Assembly: GCA_964036195.1 (NCBI GenBank)
Contig: OZ038455.1
Location: 124,001 to 188,000 of the forward strand
DNA: 64,000 nt
Source: Sphaerolaimus hirsutus
Taxonomy: Eukaryota > Nematoda > Chromadorea > Monhysterida > Sphaerolaimidae
Direction of reading: 5' to 3'
Positions 44,103 through 59,100 of the stretch are shown piece after piece. Position 1 is the stretch's first letter. Each line of letters opens with the position of its first letter. Both the position numbers and the translations under genes were made by a program. Below the pieces are notes generated by a model that worked only from the letters and a program-made list of their open reading frames with translations, made no database searches and was not told the origin of the DNA.

Positions 44103-47100
44103 CTGCGCCCATTGGTTGCACGTTTTGTGCATAGCCACGTGTTGGGGCGTCCGTAATCGTCAGTTCAGAAATTCAATGTATTTACCGTATTACCTCGAAT
44201 TTACCCCCTTGAATTACCCCCCCCCCTCGAAATACCCCCCCCCCTAAAATTCGGCTGAGGAATTAATAAACACCCCCTCGAAATACCCCCCCCCCCTTTT
44301 TAAATTGAGTGTAAAGAGAACGTACATGACAAATACAGCAGTTTGTCATCTGTACAGTGCAGAACACACGTTAAAACTGATGATTGACTGATATTAGGGA
44401 ACGGTATTACAGTTATATTACAGTTTATTACAGTTATAAATGCCTATAAACACATATACATCATTGTAATTGGTTGATTTTTCTACGTCTGAGTACGGGG
44501 AATTTCCGAAAATTTCTGGCGAAATAATAGACCCCCCTCGAATAACCCCCATCATTGAAAATTATCAAAAAATCAATACTTTGTTCAGTCTCTGTCATTT
44601 TTTTTATTGGAAATGCTGTTTGATCAACAGGTCTCGTCGCATAACATTCGATTTTACGGTCCAAACGAAGATCCTCAATAAAAACGAAGAATGTTCCACA
44701 CAAGTCTGTGCCCCCCATACAAAGTCGGTGCCACCCCCCCCCCCTCCCTCCCCTACAGAGGCAGTGCCAACCCCCCCCCCCCCTCCCCCCCCCCTGCTAA
44801 CGGAGCCGGTGCCCTCGGGGCAGATGGCCTCGGAGACGCTCCACTGGCGCGAGTCGGGGTATGTCTCCACTTGCGTCGTGTACACGCACTCCGCACCTGC
44901 GAATTTTCACACATGTTGCCATCTTTAGTTCCTTCAATATACTCCGACTCGGAGCGCATGCTTGGCATTTTTTCCAATGAAACACTCCATCGTGACCCAT
45001 GAAAAGCGCCATGGCGCTTCTAGCGTTTCGCGCCATTTTGCTCTGACGCCATTGGCGCTTGGCACTGGGGTTCGGAAAAGCGTTGGGGTTTGAGATTGGG
45101 GCTACTTTGAAAAAAAATTGTTTGCTCGAATAATCCCCCAGGCCCGATATAAGGGGGTCTATAAAAGGGTGGTCAATAAAAATATAAAAAGGCTGATCTG
45201 GATGATTAATTTTAAAGCTTAATAACTCACCCATTTCTGGGCCAATTTAGATCGTTCGACACTTAAAATGATTGGGACAACCTGAAGATTCCATTTTTGG
45301 GGTCAGATTAGTGATGTCTAAATTCCGTATTTCGATTTGACCCAGTATTTCAATATGAACAATAATTGTTTATGAACATGCTATCATTTACTTTAGACAA
45401 AAAGCATTCATCTGACACAAAAATTATTTAAATATCTCATTCCAGTCAAAAGTTATGGCACTTCCAACTTACCAATGCTTTCTAAATTATTTTTGCTGAT
45501 TTGACTTGGGTATTCAGCTTGAAAATTTTGTTAATGAACATGCTATAAATTACTTTAGACAGAGTGAATAAAAATGGCATAAAATTTTTTTCAGTATCTC
45601 TTTCCAATCAAAAGTTAGAGCACTTCAAACTTTCATCTTCTTTCCATACAAAATACTTGCACATTATGTATTCACAGTTGGGCCAACTTTTCTCCCCAAT
45701 AGAGCAAAGCCAAATTCTCAAACTTACACACCAAATTAGTATGCCTACCCCCACTTCTGAGTGGCTGGTAGTGGATGCAAAACTGCAGCTGAAATAAATA
45801 CATGCCACAATCACACATACACATAACCATTTGCTGTTCATGCTTAGAATGTTCCTTCTTATACAGCACACCAGCACCGGTGGGCATCCGCCATATTGAA
45901 AATCTTGTTTAAAAATGAACATAGGTATTGGATACAGGCTAAAAAATAGAAGATTTGGCAGCTACTGCCCAAAACAAGAACAGTCTCAACTATTCTGAAA
46001 CACAAGCAAACTGAGTGAATTTGTTACTGCACTAAGAATATATGCATACCGTATTACCTCGAATTACCCCCCCCCCCTGAATTAACCCCCCCTCGAATTA
46101 ACCCCCCCCCCCTCAAAATGGGCTGGGGAAATAATAACCCCCCCCCCTCGAAATACCCCCCCCCTTCGGAATGATGTACGTCATGTACATCATAGATACG
46201 TCATGTATGCAATGTACATGATGTATATTACTGTTGATTTGCATTGCAGCTACACATAGAGTAGTTTGTGTAGCTATCTACGTTTTTATGTCCAAATATA
46301 TCCTGTTTGGACACATTTATTACCCGTTTTGGGTATGCAAATGCCTACTATTTACTATGATCCTTACGAAAATTTCTGACAAAATAATAAAACCCCCCTC
46401 AAATTAACCCCCCCGCAAATTTTGCTGGCGAAATAATAAACCCCCATGGGGGTATTTCGAAGTAATACGGTATATGAACTCAAGGGCGGTCATCCCAGGC
46501 ACATGTAGCCAACCCCTCAGGGTATACCTACCTATGGTATTCAAATCTTTTGCACATTCATCATTTTAAAATTGTGGCAATGTTAGTCACACAACAAAAA
46601 AATTCTCAACTATTCTGCACGGTAGTGTATATGCGAGAGTTACCGTAGTATACCATAAATATATTTACTGCCGAGTATATTTACCATAGTATACCGAATT
46701 ACAGGTACACAACATAATACATGGAAACAATTGAGGGATTCACTATTTTGTGCAAAATTGACAAATTTGACTCAGACATTTTATCTAGGAGTGGTCCGCT
46801 CTACTTTGACCGATTTCCATCAATTGTTTACGTCATTACAACACAACCTGTGTTCCAGAGTTCAAGTACTCGACTTTGCATACACCATACTACAGCAAGT
46901 GAACCTCAGAATCCACATGTCTCCGCAGAAAAGACTCCCCTCAACAAACACCATCGCAAACTAACCATCAACTCCTTGGGGCACTGTGGTCAACTCTGGC
47001 CCGCAACACACCCTCAACTCGATGTCGTCGGTGGCCTCGTAGTGGGTGAACTTGAGCAGCATGGGCGCCGTGGTGACGAAGCCGAACGCGGCCATGGTGC

Positions 47101-50100
47101 TGGTGGCGCCCTGCAGCACGTACGTCGCTCCGTAGCCAGACTCCCCGCGCAAAGCCTCTGGGGGGGGGGGGGGTTGTGGCCGAATATACTGTGTACTGAC
47201 AGACGCGAGCTGAAATTGGCTGCTTATCTATCAGCTTTGCGTGTGTTTCACTTGACCACAATGTGTTTTTAAATCTTGTTCAAGTGTAGTTGATGGACAC
47301 CACATTCTGTTGTAGTCATGCTACATTATATTTTATTCAGTACTCTATTCTATTCATCATATTCTGTATTCTATTTTAAGTAGGTTTCTAGGTAATGTTC
47401 TGAACCCCTCGACTTCACGTTTCAACCAAATCTTTATAAGTGGCTACCGTGAATCCTTGAATAAGTCCCCCCTCAAAGAACCCCCCACCCCCTATGCAAC
47501 CGTGAGGAAAAAATAACTTCCCCTTGAATAACTCCCCCCCTGATCGATGCAAATAAGTCGTGTTGCATAAAAACATTCCGATGAAGCCAGACAGACCAAA
47601 AAAGCCATGGTCTGATTCATCAAATGTAAATGCAGTGCAGCGCATGCAATGTATACACAAAAGAATGTTACCTACAACAGTTACTTATGCACTGAATACT
47701 CTGACAAGAAAGCAACTCCACCCTCAAATAACCCCCCCCCCTCGAGTAACTTTCCCCTCAAAATATTCTATGATTTATGGTATTTGTTGTGCTGAATCAG
47801 TTCAGTTCATTTGCCCAGATTTTAGGCCTATTTATTTGGTCGCATCTGGCCGTGTTTAATCAAGAAAATTAAGTGATATGAAAACAAGTAGATGTGTCGC
47901 AATGTGATGGTGAATAAATATAAATAAATACTACATAGCACCCCAAACACTCGACTTTCTCACTTCTCATCTTGGCATGCTCTGTTGAGGATTGCAGCTG
48001 GATAACACGTTGGTTGAGCCTGCCTCTGAGCGCTGCTCAGCGTGTTACAGTTCAAAGCTGATTAAGCCAAAATCAAAATTTCGACCAAAATCCTAGTTTA
48101 CTGGCACCAACATTACTCTTGCTACATGGCGATTTTCACTTTTCCATTTCTGTTTTCCAATAAATGTTACTGTATTTCTCCAATCAAAGCACCCCTATTC
48201 AAATGTCACAGGGTGCTATTTATGCTGTGCAAAATGTTCCATGTAAAGCACCCAGGTGCTTTACTTGTCATCCATACAAAAGTTGGTGATCACCTCTTAG
48301 CGTAAATATGATTGCGGTGAGGAAAGTTCACAAGACCATCTGTTGCATAAGAATTTTTTGCATGGTGCGAGGCATTCTTTTGCACACATATGCCTATTAT
48401 TGCATGCTGCTTCTACATCAAATGCTTTTGATGTAATTCACCAGAGCAACTTGAAGTGGTGCTTGTGTTCAGAGATTTGTGGGGTGTCGGAATATTTCCA
48501 TTTCAACCTTACCATCATGATCAGGAAAATGGAGATTTTGTTTTTGATGATGAATCGGAAATGGAGTTGTGAAGTGACATTTTGAAAACTGAAATATTTT
48601 GTGAAGCGATGTTTGTAAAAGTGAAATATTTATATTTTTTACATTTGCTTATGATAATTGATATATAAATTATATAAAAGTTGATCAGTCAGTAGCATTA
48701 CCTTAAGTATCTATCAGTATAGAACAAAACATAGTATAGCACCCAGTGATTTGCATTGCGCCAGGGTGCTATAAACAGCACTTGAAAAGTAGTTCAGGAA
48801 AGTGCTCCAATTTTGTAAAGCACCAGGGGTGCTTTGATTAGAGAAATACAGTAAGCTTTCCATTTTCTATTAAAAACAACATTTTGATGCCCTAAGTATT
48901 GTAATAAAATTTCGTAGATTTGAAAAAAAATTGATTTTTTTGTTGCTATTTTATGTAGTGTGATGGGAAGAAACAACAAAAGAAGCCAGACTCTGTAATG
49001 ACACAAGCAGCCATGAAACGGACCAGGGCCGGGCACGCCAGTCACATAGTTCCTGTACTTGTCGCTGTGGCTGTCCCACTGCTCGTTGCTCTCGGGGGGG
49101 TCGCTGGAAGCCCCGCCCAGCACCGGCTGCCCCACCACGTAGTTGCACGTGTCCCCTGCGCCTGCGCAATACATCCACTTGCAGGTGCAGTCTTGGCTTT
49201 GATGTTGACCGCTCACTGTATCTATGTTGTGCACTTTTTGTGCTTTCGGGCCCACGCACACCAGGTGACATCGAAATTTGTGTCAACTGAATTCAAATAA
49301 ATTTTAGTTAATTTTGTGATATCAACTCCCCTGTGCGATAGAGACCATTATCTAAAGTCTATATCCTAACAATTTTTCAATATAATTAATGAAAGTGGTC
49401 ATTTTTCATTGTTTGTGTTTAGTGATGCTTAAAAAATTTTTTCTGTTATTCAGTTGAAATTAATTTGCGATGTCAATTAAAAATAAGTGCCGCCAGGCGT
49501 AACATTCATACAGTTTAAACCGAGCAGAAATTTGATTATTTTGTAGCTACATTTGTCATTCAGACATTTAACCTCGGGGCATTATAATCAGCGTAACAGC
49601 AGAGTTGTTAAAAGTATTGTACTTTTTACAAAGTAAACGAAAAGTATTTTTACCCACCCCTGAGTACAGAAAACGTAAAGTAAAAAAATTTTACTTTTAT
49701 GCTGCGTAAAAGGTGAGTAAACGTAAATACCAGTATTTTTACTCAGGGAAAACGTAAAAGTAGAAATTGTTTTCGATTTTGTACATAAATGGGTAAAAGT
49801 CACAGCAAGAGTTGTCGCGTTTTCCACCTTTCGCAACTTATTATTTGTGCTGCCATTTTTGCAGCCGTTTCAATTCTTGTAAGTGGTTTTTGCATTTTTA
49901 TGCACCCCAAGAATCTTTCACAATTACCTTTTTCTGTACTCGCGTACTTTCCAAAAGCACGCGAGTAACTGAGTACCGATATTTTCTCGGGAGGAAACGT
50001 AAACGTATTTACCCATCTCGAGCATCCGCAATTGTTGTGTAAACGTAAATACGTTTTAACAACTAGCTCAACAGTGCGCCCGTTGTGCAGGTGACTGACC

Positions 50101-53100
50101 AGCCTCGAAGCGGCACTCGATGAGCGGGCAGAGCGCCGTGTCCAGGCCGGGCGCCTCGGTGGTGGTCGTCGGCGCGGCTGTGGTCGGTGCCGGCGTCGGC
50201 GCTGGCGTAGGTGCTGCGACCCGTGTGCACTGCCACAGCTAATTTAACACTTTCACTTACGCTTCTCCCTACCTAGAATTACCCCCCTTGAATTACCACC
50301 CCCTTCTAGTACCAGGGGTCTTGTAAATTTGGACCCCCGCGGGGGTTCAGATAGATCGTAAATCGCTCCTCCGGAGAATTGATAGCTGAAAATAAAAATT
50401 TTTCAGAGTGGGAGTTTTGAGGGGGTATTTCGAGGGGGGTTTATTCAAGGGGGAGGGGTATTTCGAGGAAATATGGTATCTATGTTATTATGTCCAAATA
50501 TATCCTGTTTGGACACATTTATTACCTGTTTTGGGTACGCAAATGCCTACTAGGTATTTACTTCAGCCCTTACGAAACTTTCTGACGAAATAATTACCCC
50601 CATCGAATGCCCTTCCCCCTCGAATTAACCCCCCCTCACATTTTTGGCGAAATAATATACCCCAATGGGAGTTTTTCGAGGTAATAAGGTATGCTTGAAA
50701 CCGCGGTTCGGTTGGGGTCACCAACCCTAGTGTGCAGCTAGACCTTTGTAAGGTGTTAGAAACTTAGAACTTAGGAATACTTAATGTTAACGTAAATATA
50801 TGTGAACGTTAAGCATTTTTAGTCTACCCACTGATCGAGTACACAATATGTAATGTAAATATAGTAGAAGTGCTTTTCAGTTGAAAAAAAATGAAAAACT
50901 AATTTTTTATGTTAAAACAATACAAATATGATTTTTGTCAACACAATAGGTCGCTTTGCAACATGTGGACCAAGACTCAAAGTCTACATAGCGTGCACAT
51001 GTATTACAGGAATGAGTGCGTGGAGTGACGTACGAGGAGCGAGGGTGTAGTCGAGGCGGATGTTGTCGAGCACGATGAAGTCCCCGTACTCGCCCGTGAA
51101 CTGGTCGGCCACGATGACCACCTGCGCAGCACACTTGTGTAAATTAAAAATTACACTAGCATTAAAATTCGCATTCACTTTTTATCAAAAAGTACGCATG
51201 CTCGAGTACCGAGTAAATATGCATACCGTATTTCTTCTAATAGAACGGCGCCGTTCTATTTTCTTCGTCAATCTTTTTAAATGCCGTTCTATTGGAGGTG
51301 CCGTTCTACCGGAGGCTGCCGTTCTATTTTTTTCCATCGAATTTTTCACACGATTTTCATTAGAACATATACCGTATTACCTCGAAATACCCCCAGGGGG
51401 TTTATTATTTCGCCAGAAAAATTTGAGGGGGGGATAATTCGAGGGGGGTTTATTCGAGGGGGGTCTATTATTTCGCTAGAAATTTTCGGAAATTCCCTAT
51501 ACGCAGACGTTGAAAAATCGAACAGTCACATATATTTATATGTGTTCATAGGCATATATTACTGTATATATACACAAATACCCTTCCCTAACGTCACTTA
51601 ATCAGCAGTGTTAACGTGTGTTCTGCATAGTACAGATCACAAACTGCGGTATTTGTCATGTACGTTCACGTTACACTCAATTTTAGGGGGGGTATTTCGA
51701 GGGGGGGGGGTTTATTATTTCCTCAGCCGAAATTTAGGGGGGTATTTCGAGGGGGGGTGTAATTCAAGGGGGGGGTATAATTCGAGGTAATACGGTAGTA
51801 TTTTTTACTGAGAGATGAACAACATTTTAATATCAGAGCATCAATTTAAACAAAAGCAAATGTGAAAACAACACCTGAATCATAGTTCTGAAGACCCTGG
51901 ATGTTCTCAGCACCAATTTTTCAAATATATTTGTGTTTTGGGCTCTTACAACGTAGTTTCTACCTGCCGTTCTATTGGAGGCTGCCGTTCTATTCTTTTC
52001 GTGTGTGTAAAAAAGTGCCAAAACCTGCCGTTCTATTGGAGGTGCCGTTCTGTTGGAGGTATGCCGTTATATTAGAAGAAATACGGTACCCACTTAAAAA
52101 AGTACCTGTACTTCCCTGTATGCTTATTTACTTTTGAGAGTGCTTGAGATAATTTTTGCAAGTACAGACAGAGTACTTTTGCCATTCTAGAATATTTTGA
52201 ATATTGACACAGAAGAAAAATCAAGATAACACATCGATAGCATGATGCGTCACAAAATACTATTTCTATCGAATATACACCCGCATCAAAAATATTAGAA
52301 TAGATTTTTGACAATCGATATGAATAGGGCACATTGTTCTAACCCTGGTGGTCAGAAAAATTCGGTGCAGTTTTTTGGCTTGTAGAAGTTTTAGATTGTT
52401 GCTTTAGTCATGCATGGATGTGCGAACCTTTTAATTTCATTTTTTATCTAAATATTGGAAATACTCTGATGAAGTGATAGAATATTGAATAAAAGATAGT
52501 TTTTCTCATTTACATGAACAAGTGCTGTTTCCCCAGTAACAACCCAGTAACAATTTTGACTGATTCTGTGTTTCGTTCAACTGAATTTTTTTTTTTTTTC
52601 GTTTTCTCTGGTACCCTGGTATTTTGGTCAGGAAAACGTAACAAAACGTAATGGTATTTTTTGAAAACGTAAACGTAAACGTAAGTATAAATACCCGAAT
52701 AACCGGGTATTTCGGGTAAATGTAAATACGTTTTACCAACTCTAATCTAGACCCCTGCTTTCCTAAAGAATACTTATGAAGAGAATAAAAACAGCCTTTT
52801 GCTGTCACACTTTTACACTTTCGTGGGAAAAATACTGGCATTTATGCTTTCTGGGAAAAAGTATTTTACTCTCGTTAAAAAGTATTTTTATTTTATGCTT
52901 TGTGTACTCGGGGGTAGTGATGTAAAAAGCGCCAGACTTTTGGCGCCAAGCGCCAAAAGCGCCATGGCGCTTTTGGCATGCGAGCGCCAAGCGCCAATGG
53001 CGCCACAACAAAATAGCGCCAAGCGCCAAAAGCGCCATGGCGCTTTTCTAGAACACGGCGCTAAGCGCCAATGGCGCCAGAGGATGTTGGCGCCAAGCGC

Positions 53101-56100
53101 CAATAGCGCCAGCGCCAAAATTTTTTGCTGCCCAAAAATCAGCCATGCTAATGCAGGTTAGGTCCTGTCGGTTAGGTTTTGTAGTAGGTTAAGTAGGTTA
53201 TATAGGCTAAGGGTGCTGAGCACCCTGGCACCCACCCCAAAATCGTCCCCTGTCTGTTCGAAAGGGTTGAAAGAGGGTTTTCTGTCTGGAGGTGCTTGGG
53301 AGTGCACCATGTGATTCTTCCAGACATCTTTTGGACATCTATTTACTTTGGGCCTCTACAGTTTGAAGCATTCAGACATTTTACCATTGTATTTACCTTT
53401 TTATTCAACACAACAACAAAACTTTATTTTCAACACAATGCAATACTATGCATTTGATCGTCACTCGTCGGCTCGTGAGCAAGATTTGAATTGGGATGGG
53501 AACCATTAGGCCCATTATTTGGGGAATTTTTTTGAATATCCTTGCAAAATAAGCAAGTGGAGGGTTTGTTCTTCCTGGAATACATGCGCAGTAACACATT
53601 TACTTGCGAAAATTTTGCACACAAGGTCTTTTAACATAAAATAATGATCTATTTTTTGAACTCCTTGGCGCTTTTTTGGCGCTTTTTAAAATGCCAGCGC
53701 CAAGCGCCAATGGCGCCACGGCATCATAGCGCCAAGCGCCAAAAGCGCCATGGCGCTTTTCCGTAGCACAGCGCCAAGCGCCAATGGCGCCACAGCAAAA
53801 AGGCGCCAAGCGCCAAAAGCACCATGGCGCTTTTTGCTTTGGCGCTAGCGCCAGGCGCCAGCGCCATGGCGCTTTTACATCACTACTCGGGGGAGTACAA
53901 ACAAGATACTTTACGAATACACATACTTTGCAAAAAGGTTGGTACTTTTTACAAATCTTAGCAACTGGCCCAGCGGTACCAAGAAAAGTCTTAAAGCAGC
54001 GTTTACATAGCCACAACAAAAGTACGGGTGACAGATGTAAAGTCAAATTGGCTTTTAAAAATGCATATTTTTCAAAGGATGCATTTTTTAGAACTATTTT
54101 TAAAAAGGTAACTCAAAAGAGTCTTTTTCGCATGGCTACACTCAGAACATTTCGCATGCCTCCACTCAGAACACAGTGACCAAAGGCCCCAGTGACGAAA
54201 TGATAGCACAACTGCAACAGGAGGTTGCAACTCACATCGAACCACTCTCCGGGGGGCAGCGTGACCTGGGAGACGCCGGGCTGCTCCGTCTTGGGCACCT
54301 GCACGCAGTCGTACAGCTCGTTGGACGAGGGGTTGTTGAACCACGCGTCCCGCTTGCACACAGACAGCCGCACGTCGTTGGTGCGCCAGTGCCTGCGCCA
54401 GCCGCCATTGCTAAGCCTACTATGCAGATGCTCGCTTCATTTATCACATTACGCTTACATATTTACCTAGTGTGAAAAGCTTGCGCTCAGCTCCGTCTAA
54501 TGTACCGTATTTGTTCCAATAGAAGAGCGCCGTTCTATTTTTTTGCGTCAACTTTTTTACTCGCCGTTCTATTGGAAGTGCCGTTCCATTTTCTTAACAC
54601 GTTTTTAACACACCTTTTAAATGTTAACATATAATTTTTAGCTTTATTTTTCAATGAAACATCAACAATATTTTATATCACTTTAACATCTATTTGAATC
54701 CTTTGAACGTTCTTGTTGTATATTTTTCTGTTTTTGTGTTTTGGCAGTTAGCACTATTCTCATGCAATTTCTACCTGTCGTTCTGTTAGAGGTGCCGTTC
54801 TATTGGAAGTATGCCGTTCTATTAGAAGAAGTAGGGTATTGATTGTCGGTCGTGTTTCACTGGAGCTGCGCTAATCTAACAGTGGCCGTTAGCTGTCGGA
54901 ATGAGCTATCCAATATAGGGCTTATTAACGTAAATATTTACAGTATGACGTCATATTTTTGATTTTACTTGTGATCTCTTAACTCCAGTTCTAGGGCGCG
55001 ACAGAAGCTGAAAATTGGGGGAGGTATTGGTGGAACCCCCCTCTACTTCGCATGAATTTGGGGGGTCGCGGCGACCCCTCCTAAGTGCAAAATTTTTTTG
55101 GCTTTTCTGGTGTCCCTCACAGTACACTATACACTATTCAATAATGTGAGATAAATGTGAATTTTTTTAAAAATTATTTTATTCTCTAAAAACGCCACTC
55201 CCCAATAGATGGATGACAAAAAATTCACTTTTTGGAACTTTTTTATTAGACACTTAAAGAGCTGGTTTACAATACTTTAAAGGGAAGGGTTTGATGTTTA
55301 AAGTTATGTAAAGAACCATAGCTATAAAATGCCTGCATTGCAAAATTTACTTGGGTGGAATTTCAAAGTGTAAATTTTGTAAATTTTTGTTCCTCCAATG
55401 ATGTCATTATGATGTCATAAAATTTGCCCCAAGTAAATTTTGCAATGCAGGCATTTTAGAAATATGCACAGCGATGCAGCAACGTGCTGACATATAGAAA
55501 CAAGTTGGCGACAACGTCTAAACCAGGCCTTGTTTCGATGTTGTTTCTGCATTGTTTCGATGAGTCATTACGTTGTTTCCACGCTTGGGTAGGCGACTGG
55601 TCATGCGGCAAACGGCTTGTCACTACGTTGGCCCCAGGCTGGGTGGGTGTACTGCAGCACACGTGAAATTTGTGCCAAAAAATGGAATTTTACCGCATTA
55701 TAGCTGTTTTAAGTGAAATTTTCGATGTATGCTGGGGAGACCGCAAAGTATGTGTAGCTTCCTACCATAATGTTATGAATAAAATCTTGTGATAAATTTT
55801 GAAATTTTTTCTTCCATAGTAAATTCAAAATATTTTAATGCAAAAACTGTATAATTTTTGGTTTATTATTCAGATGGTTTATGGCATGTTTCCATACTAA
55901 GTGTGATGTCCGCCGAGTATAAATAAATAGTTTATTTATAAACACCGTTGCGTGCAAAATATGGCCCACAGCTATGCATTGTGTTGTCCCCACGTTGGCT
56001 CCAACGTGCGTCCCACTTCCGGGCACAAATTCCAACGTTACTTTCACGTTTTTGTCCCCACGCTGAGAATGTGGTCAACAGGTTGTTTCCGCGTATGGCG

Positions 56101-59100
56101 TCTACGTTGTCGCCAACTTGTTTCTATATGTCAGCACATTGTTGAATCGCTGTGCCGGTTCTTTACATAACTTTAAACATCAAACCCTTCCCTTTTAAGT
56201 ATTGTTAACCAGCTCTTCAATGGGCACACACACACTAGTTTACCAACACGAAATGCTCGACCATTTTGGTAAACTGTTTTGACAAAACAGTACGAAACAC
56301 AGTGCAGATTTGTACGGTGTTTCGTACTGTTTTGTCAAAACAGTTTACCAAAATTGTCGAGCATTTCGTGTTGGTAAACTAGTGTGTGTGTGCTGGCAAT
56401 ATATCCTGCTGTAAACCAACATTTAGCTGTAAACCAACAATATATCCTTAAGTTTCGGCCTTTGGCGCGCCCTAGAACCGGGGATAGGATGTAACAAGTA
56501 AAATGAAACATTGGGTGCCGGACGTGACCGGGGAGGTGTTTAAAAAGAGCCGTTCTAACATGAGTCTGACGACGACCGGGTCATTGGTGCCAATGATGGA
56601 GCAGGAGATCCAGTAGGCGGCCGCGTCGCTCGGAGATGCGCAGGGGGACGCGGCGATCAGGAACTGCCCGTCTGCGCGCAACACTGCTTCTGGGCACTGT
56701 ATACAACCCTCCAAGTGCCCTCACTAATGGCACATTTCATACGCCATGTACGCACGCACACATTTCCGCTGCGCACACGCCAATGTCCACTGAGCGCTGA
56801 TCTCCACTGCGCTCGCATGTCCAGCGGGTCTTCCCAGTACGTTTTTAATTTTTCCATGGCATTTTACATGACTTTTAACACTTGGCATGACTTTTGACAT
56901 TTTACAGGGCATTCTACAGGGTTTGGGGGTGGTCGTGGTCCCGGTGGCACATGCCATTAGAAGTGGCCCCTTAGCAAGTAGACTTGGTGAGGTGAGTGAT
57001 GGATCAACGCAAAAAGATATTAGAACATTTTTAATACCGTATTTCCTCGAAATACCCCCACCCCCTCGAAATACCCCCCTCAATATGGGCACTATGAATT
57101 TGTGGTACGGGAAATGCATAACAGACGTTCAAAACACTTATTGTGTTACGTTAATCGTTTATACCATCTACATCCTTATATAAGGCTGTTAAACTTATAA
57201 ATGGTGGTTATTGTTGCATTTTTCACGTTTTTCAATCAAAATATCCACTCTGAAAAAATAACCCCCCGGGGGGTAACTCGAGGAAATACGGTAGTTTGTG
57301 GTCTTTCTAATACAAAAAATTGCAACAAACTTCAATTACTTATTTTTCCATAGAGTTTGCCAACAGATACTGATACCGTTGTTCCAGGGTGGGATGGGAA
57401 AAAAACATATTTTTCAACGGGCTCACATTTTTAAAAAGGCGCTCTTTAAATAAAAAGCAGTTGTTTTTTTTAGATGTCTAGACTAGTCAAAGCGTTGGGG
57501 GGAGCTAACTTCCCCCCCCCCCTCCGACCCACCCATACTGAAGCACTGCAATGCCAATGTAGTTTCAGTGCTCAAGTACCGGAAGCACCAGGTGTTCCTA
57601 CTTGAGCATCCGGTTCACTTCATTACTAGCACTGGTCGATGATAGATAACATGGGGTTTGGGGGGGTTCCCAGCCAAGCCAAAATGCTTCAAATTTCCAG
57701 AAACAAACTTTTGCCAAAACTTTTTTCAAATAGTGCTCGGGGTGCTTGCACCATTAAAAAAATTTTTTTTTCAAACTTGTTGACAAAAATAACACCGACC
57801 ATTCGTAGCCCAGTCCTTAAACTTCTACAAAATTCCTCAATCTTCCACACTAAAAAAATGTGCCCCAAACTTGTGCAGGGGCACACCTGGAGGTTTGGAC
57901 TGATCGAAATTGAGCAGAAACCCGCGGGGGTTGATGATGGTCGCCTGGGCGAAGTCCAACACGTCGGTGCCGGGGGGCGCGTTGTTCCAGCAGCAGGGGT
58001 TGTTCACGTAACAATCCAGGTCNNNNNNNNNNNNNNNNNNNNNNNNNNNNNNNNNNNNNNNNNNNNNNNNNNNNNNNNNNNNNNNNNNNNNNNNNNNNNN
58101 NNNNNNNNNNNNNNNNNNNNNNNNNNNNNNNNNNNNNNNNNNNNNNNNNNNNNNNNNNNNNNNNNNNNNNNNNNNNNNNNNNNNNNNNNNNNNNNNNNNN
58201 NNNNNNNNNNNNNNNNNNNNNNATGCGGGGTAGTGGGGGGTTGCGCCTATATACCACCCAAGTTTTAGTTTCCCACCCCTCCCGCAACCAGAGATATGGC
58301 CTGCGAAGTGAAAAAAAAAATAGGCGGCCGGACTTGATCGGGAAGGTGTTTACATGATGTATTTGTTGCTGCCAGTTTGCATCGAAGCTACACTAATTAG
58401 TTTGTATAGCGATGTACGTTGTACCCTATTACCTCGTAATACCCCCATGGGGGTTTATTATTTCGCCAGCAAAGTTTGAGGGGGGGGGTTTATTTGAGGG
58501 GGTTTTATTATTTCGTCAGAAATTTTCGTAAGGATCGTAGTAAATACACTCGTGTGCGGAATAGTTGGGACTGTGCATGGTGCAGGATAAACATTGCCAA
58601 AATTTGAAAATGTTGAATGTGGAAAATGTTTCGATGCCGTTGGTGGGTACTATGGGGAGTTGGCTACATGTGCCCACAATGACCTCCCTTCAAATTTGTA
58701 TGTGCATATATTCTTAGCATAGGCGGCGCAAGGTCCCAATTTGCGCTTGTGACATTCACATTAGCCAAAGTTTCACCTTGTGACAACTTTTTATTGGAGC
58801 TCTTATGTGAAGTTGGCAGCCAGCCAAAAATTTAAAATCGCTGTAAATATAGGTAAAATTGGCTAAAAATAGGTATATAACTATGTATATTGTCATTATA
58901 AAGGTGATAATTGGCAAAATATAATTTATTTTGGCGATTTTTAGCTAATTTTGAGCTTTCACTCTCATTTGTACAATACACGCTTGTTAATGTCACAATG
59001 TGACACTGAAATTTCTGCTTGTGACACCAAAAATCCCGCTTGTGACATTCACAAGCGTACAAGCACGTACGCCGTCTATGATTCTTAGTGTAGTAACAAA

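Noticed and set aside
57639-58287. Plus and minus ORFs of 209 and 145 codons across the gap
   Set aside because: Open only because N is read through. The true minus-strand coding part ends at the donor at 57887.
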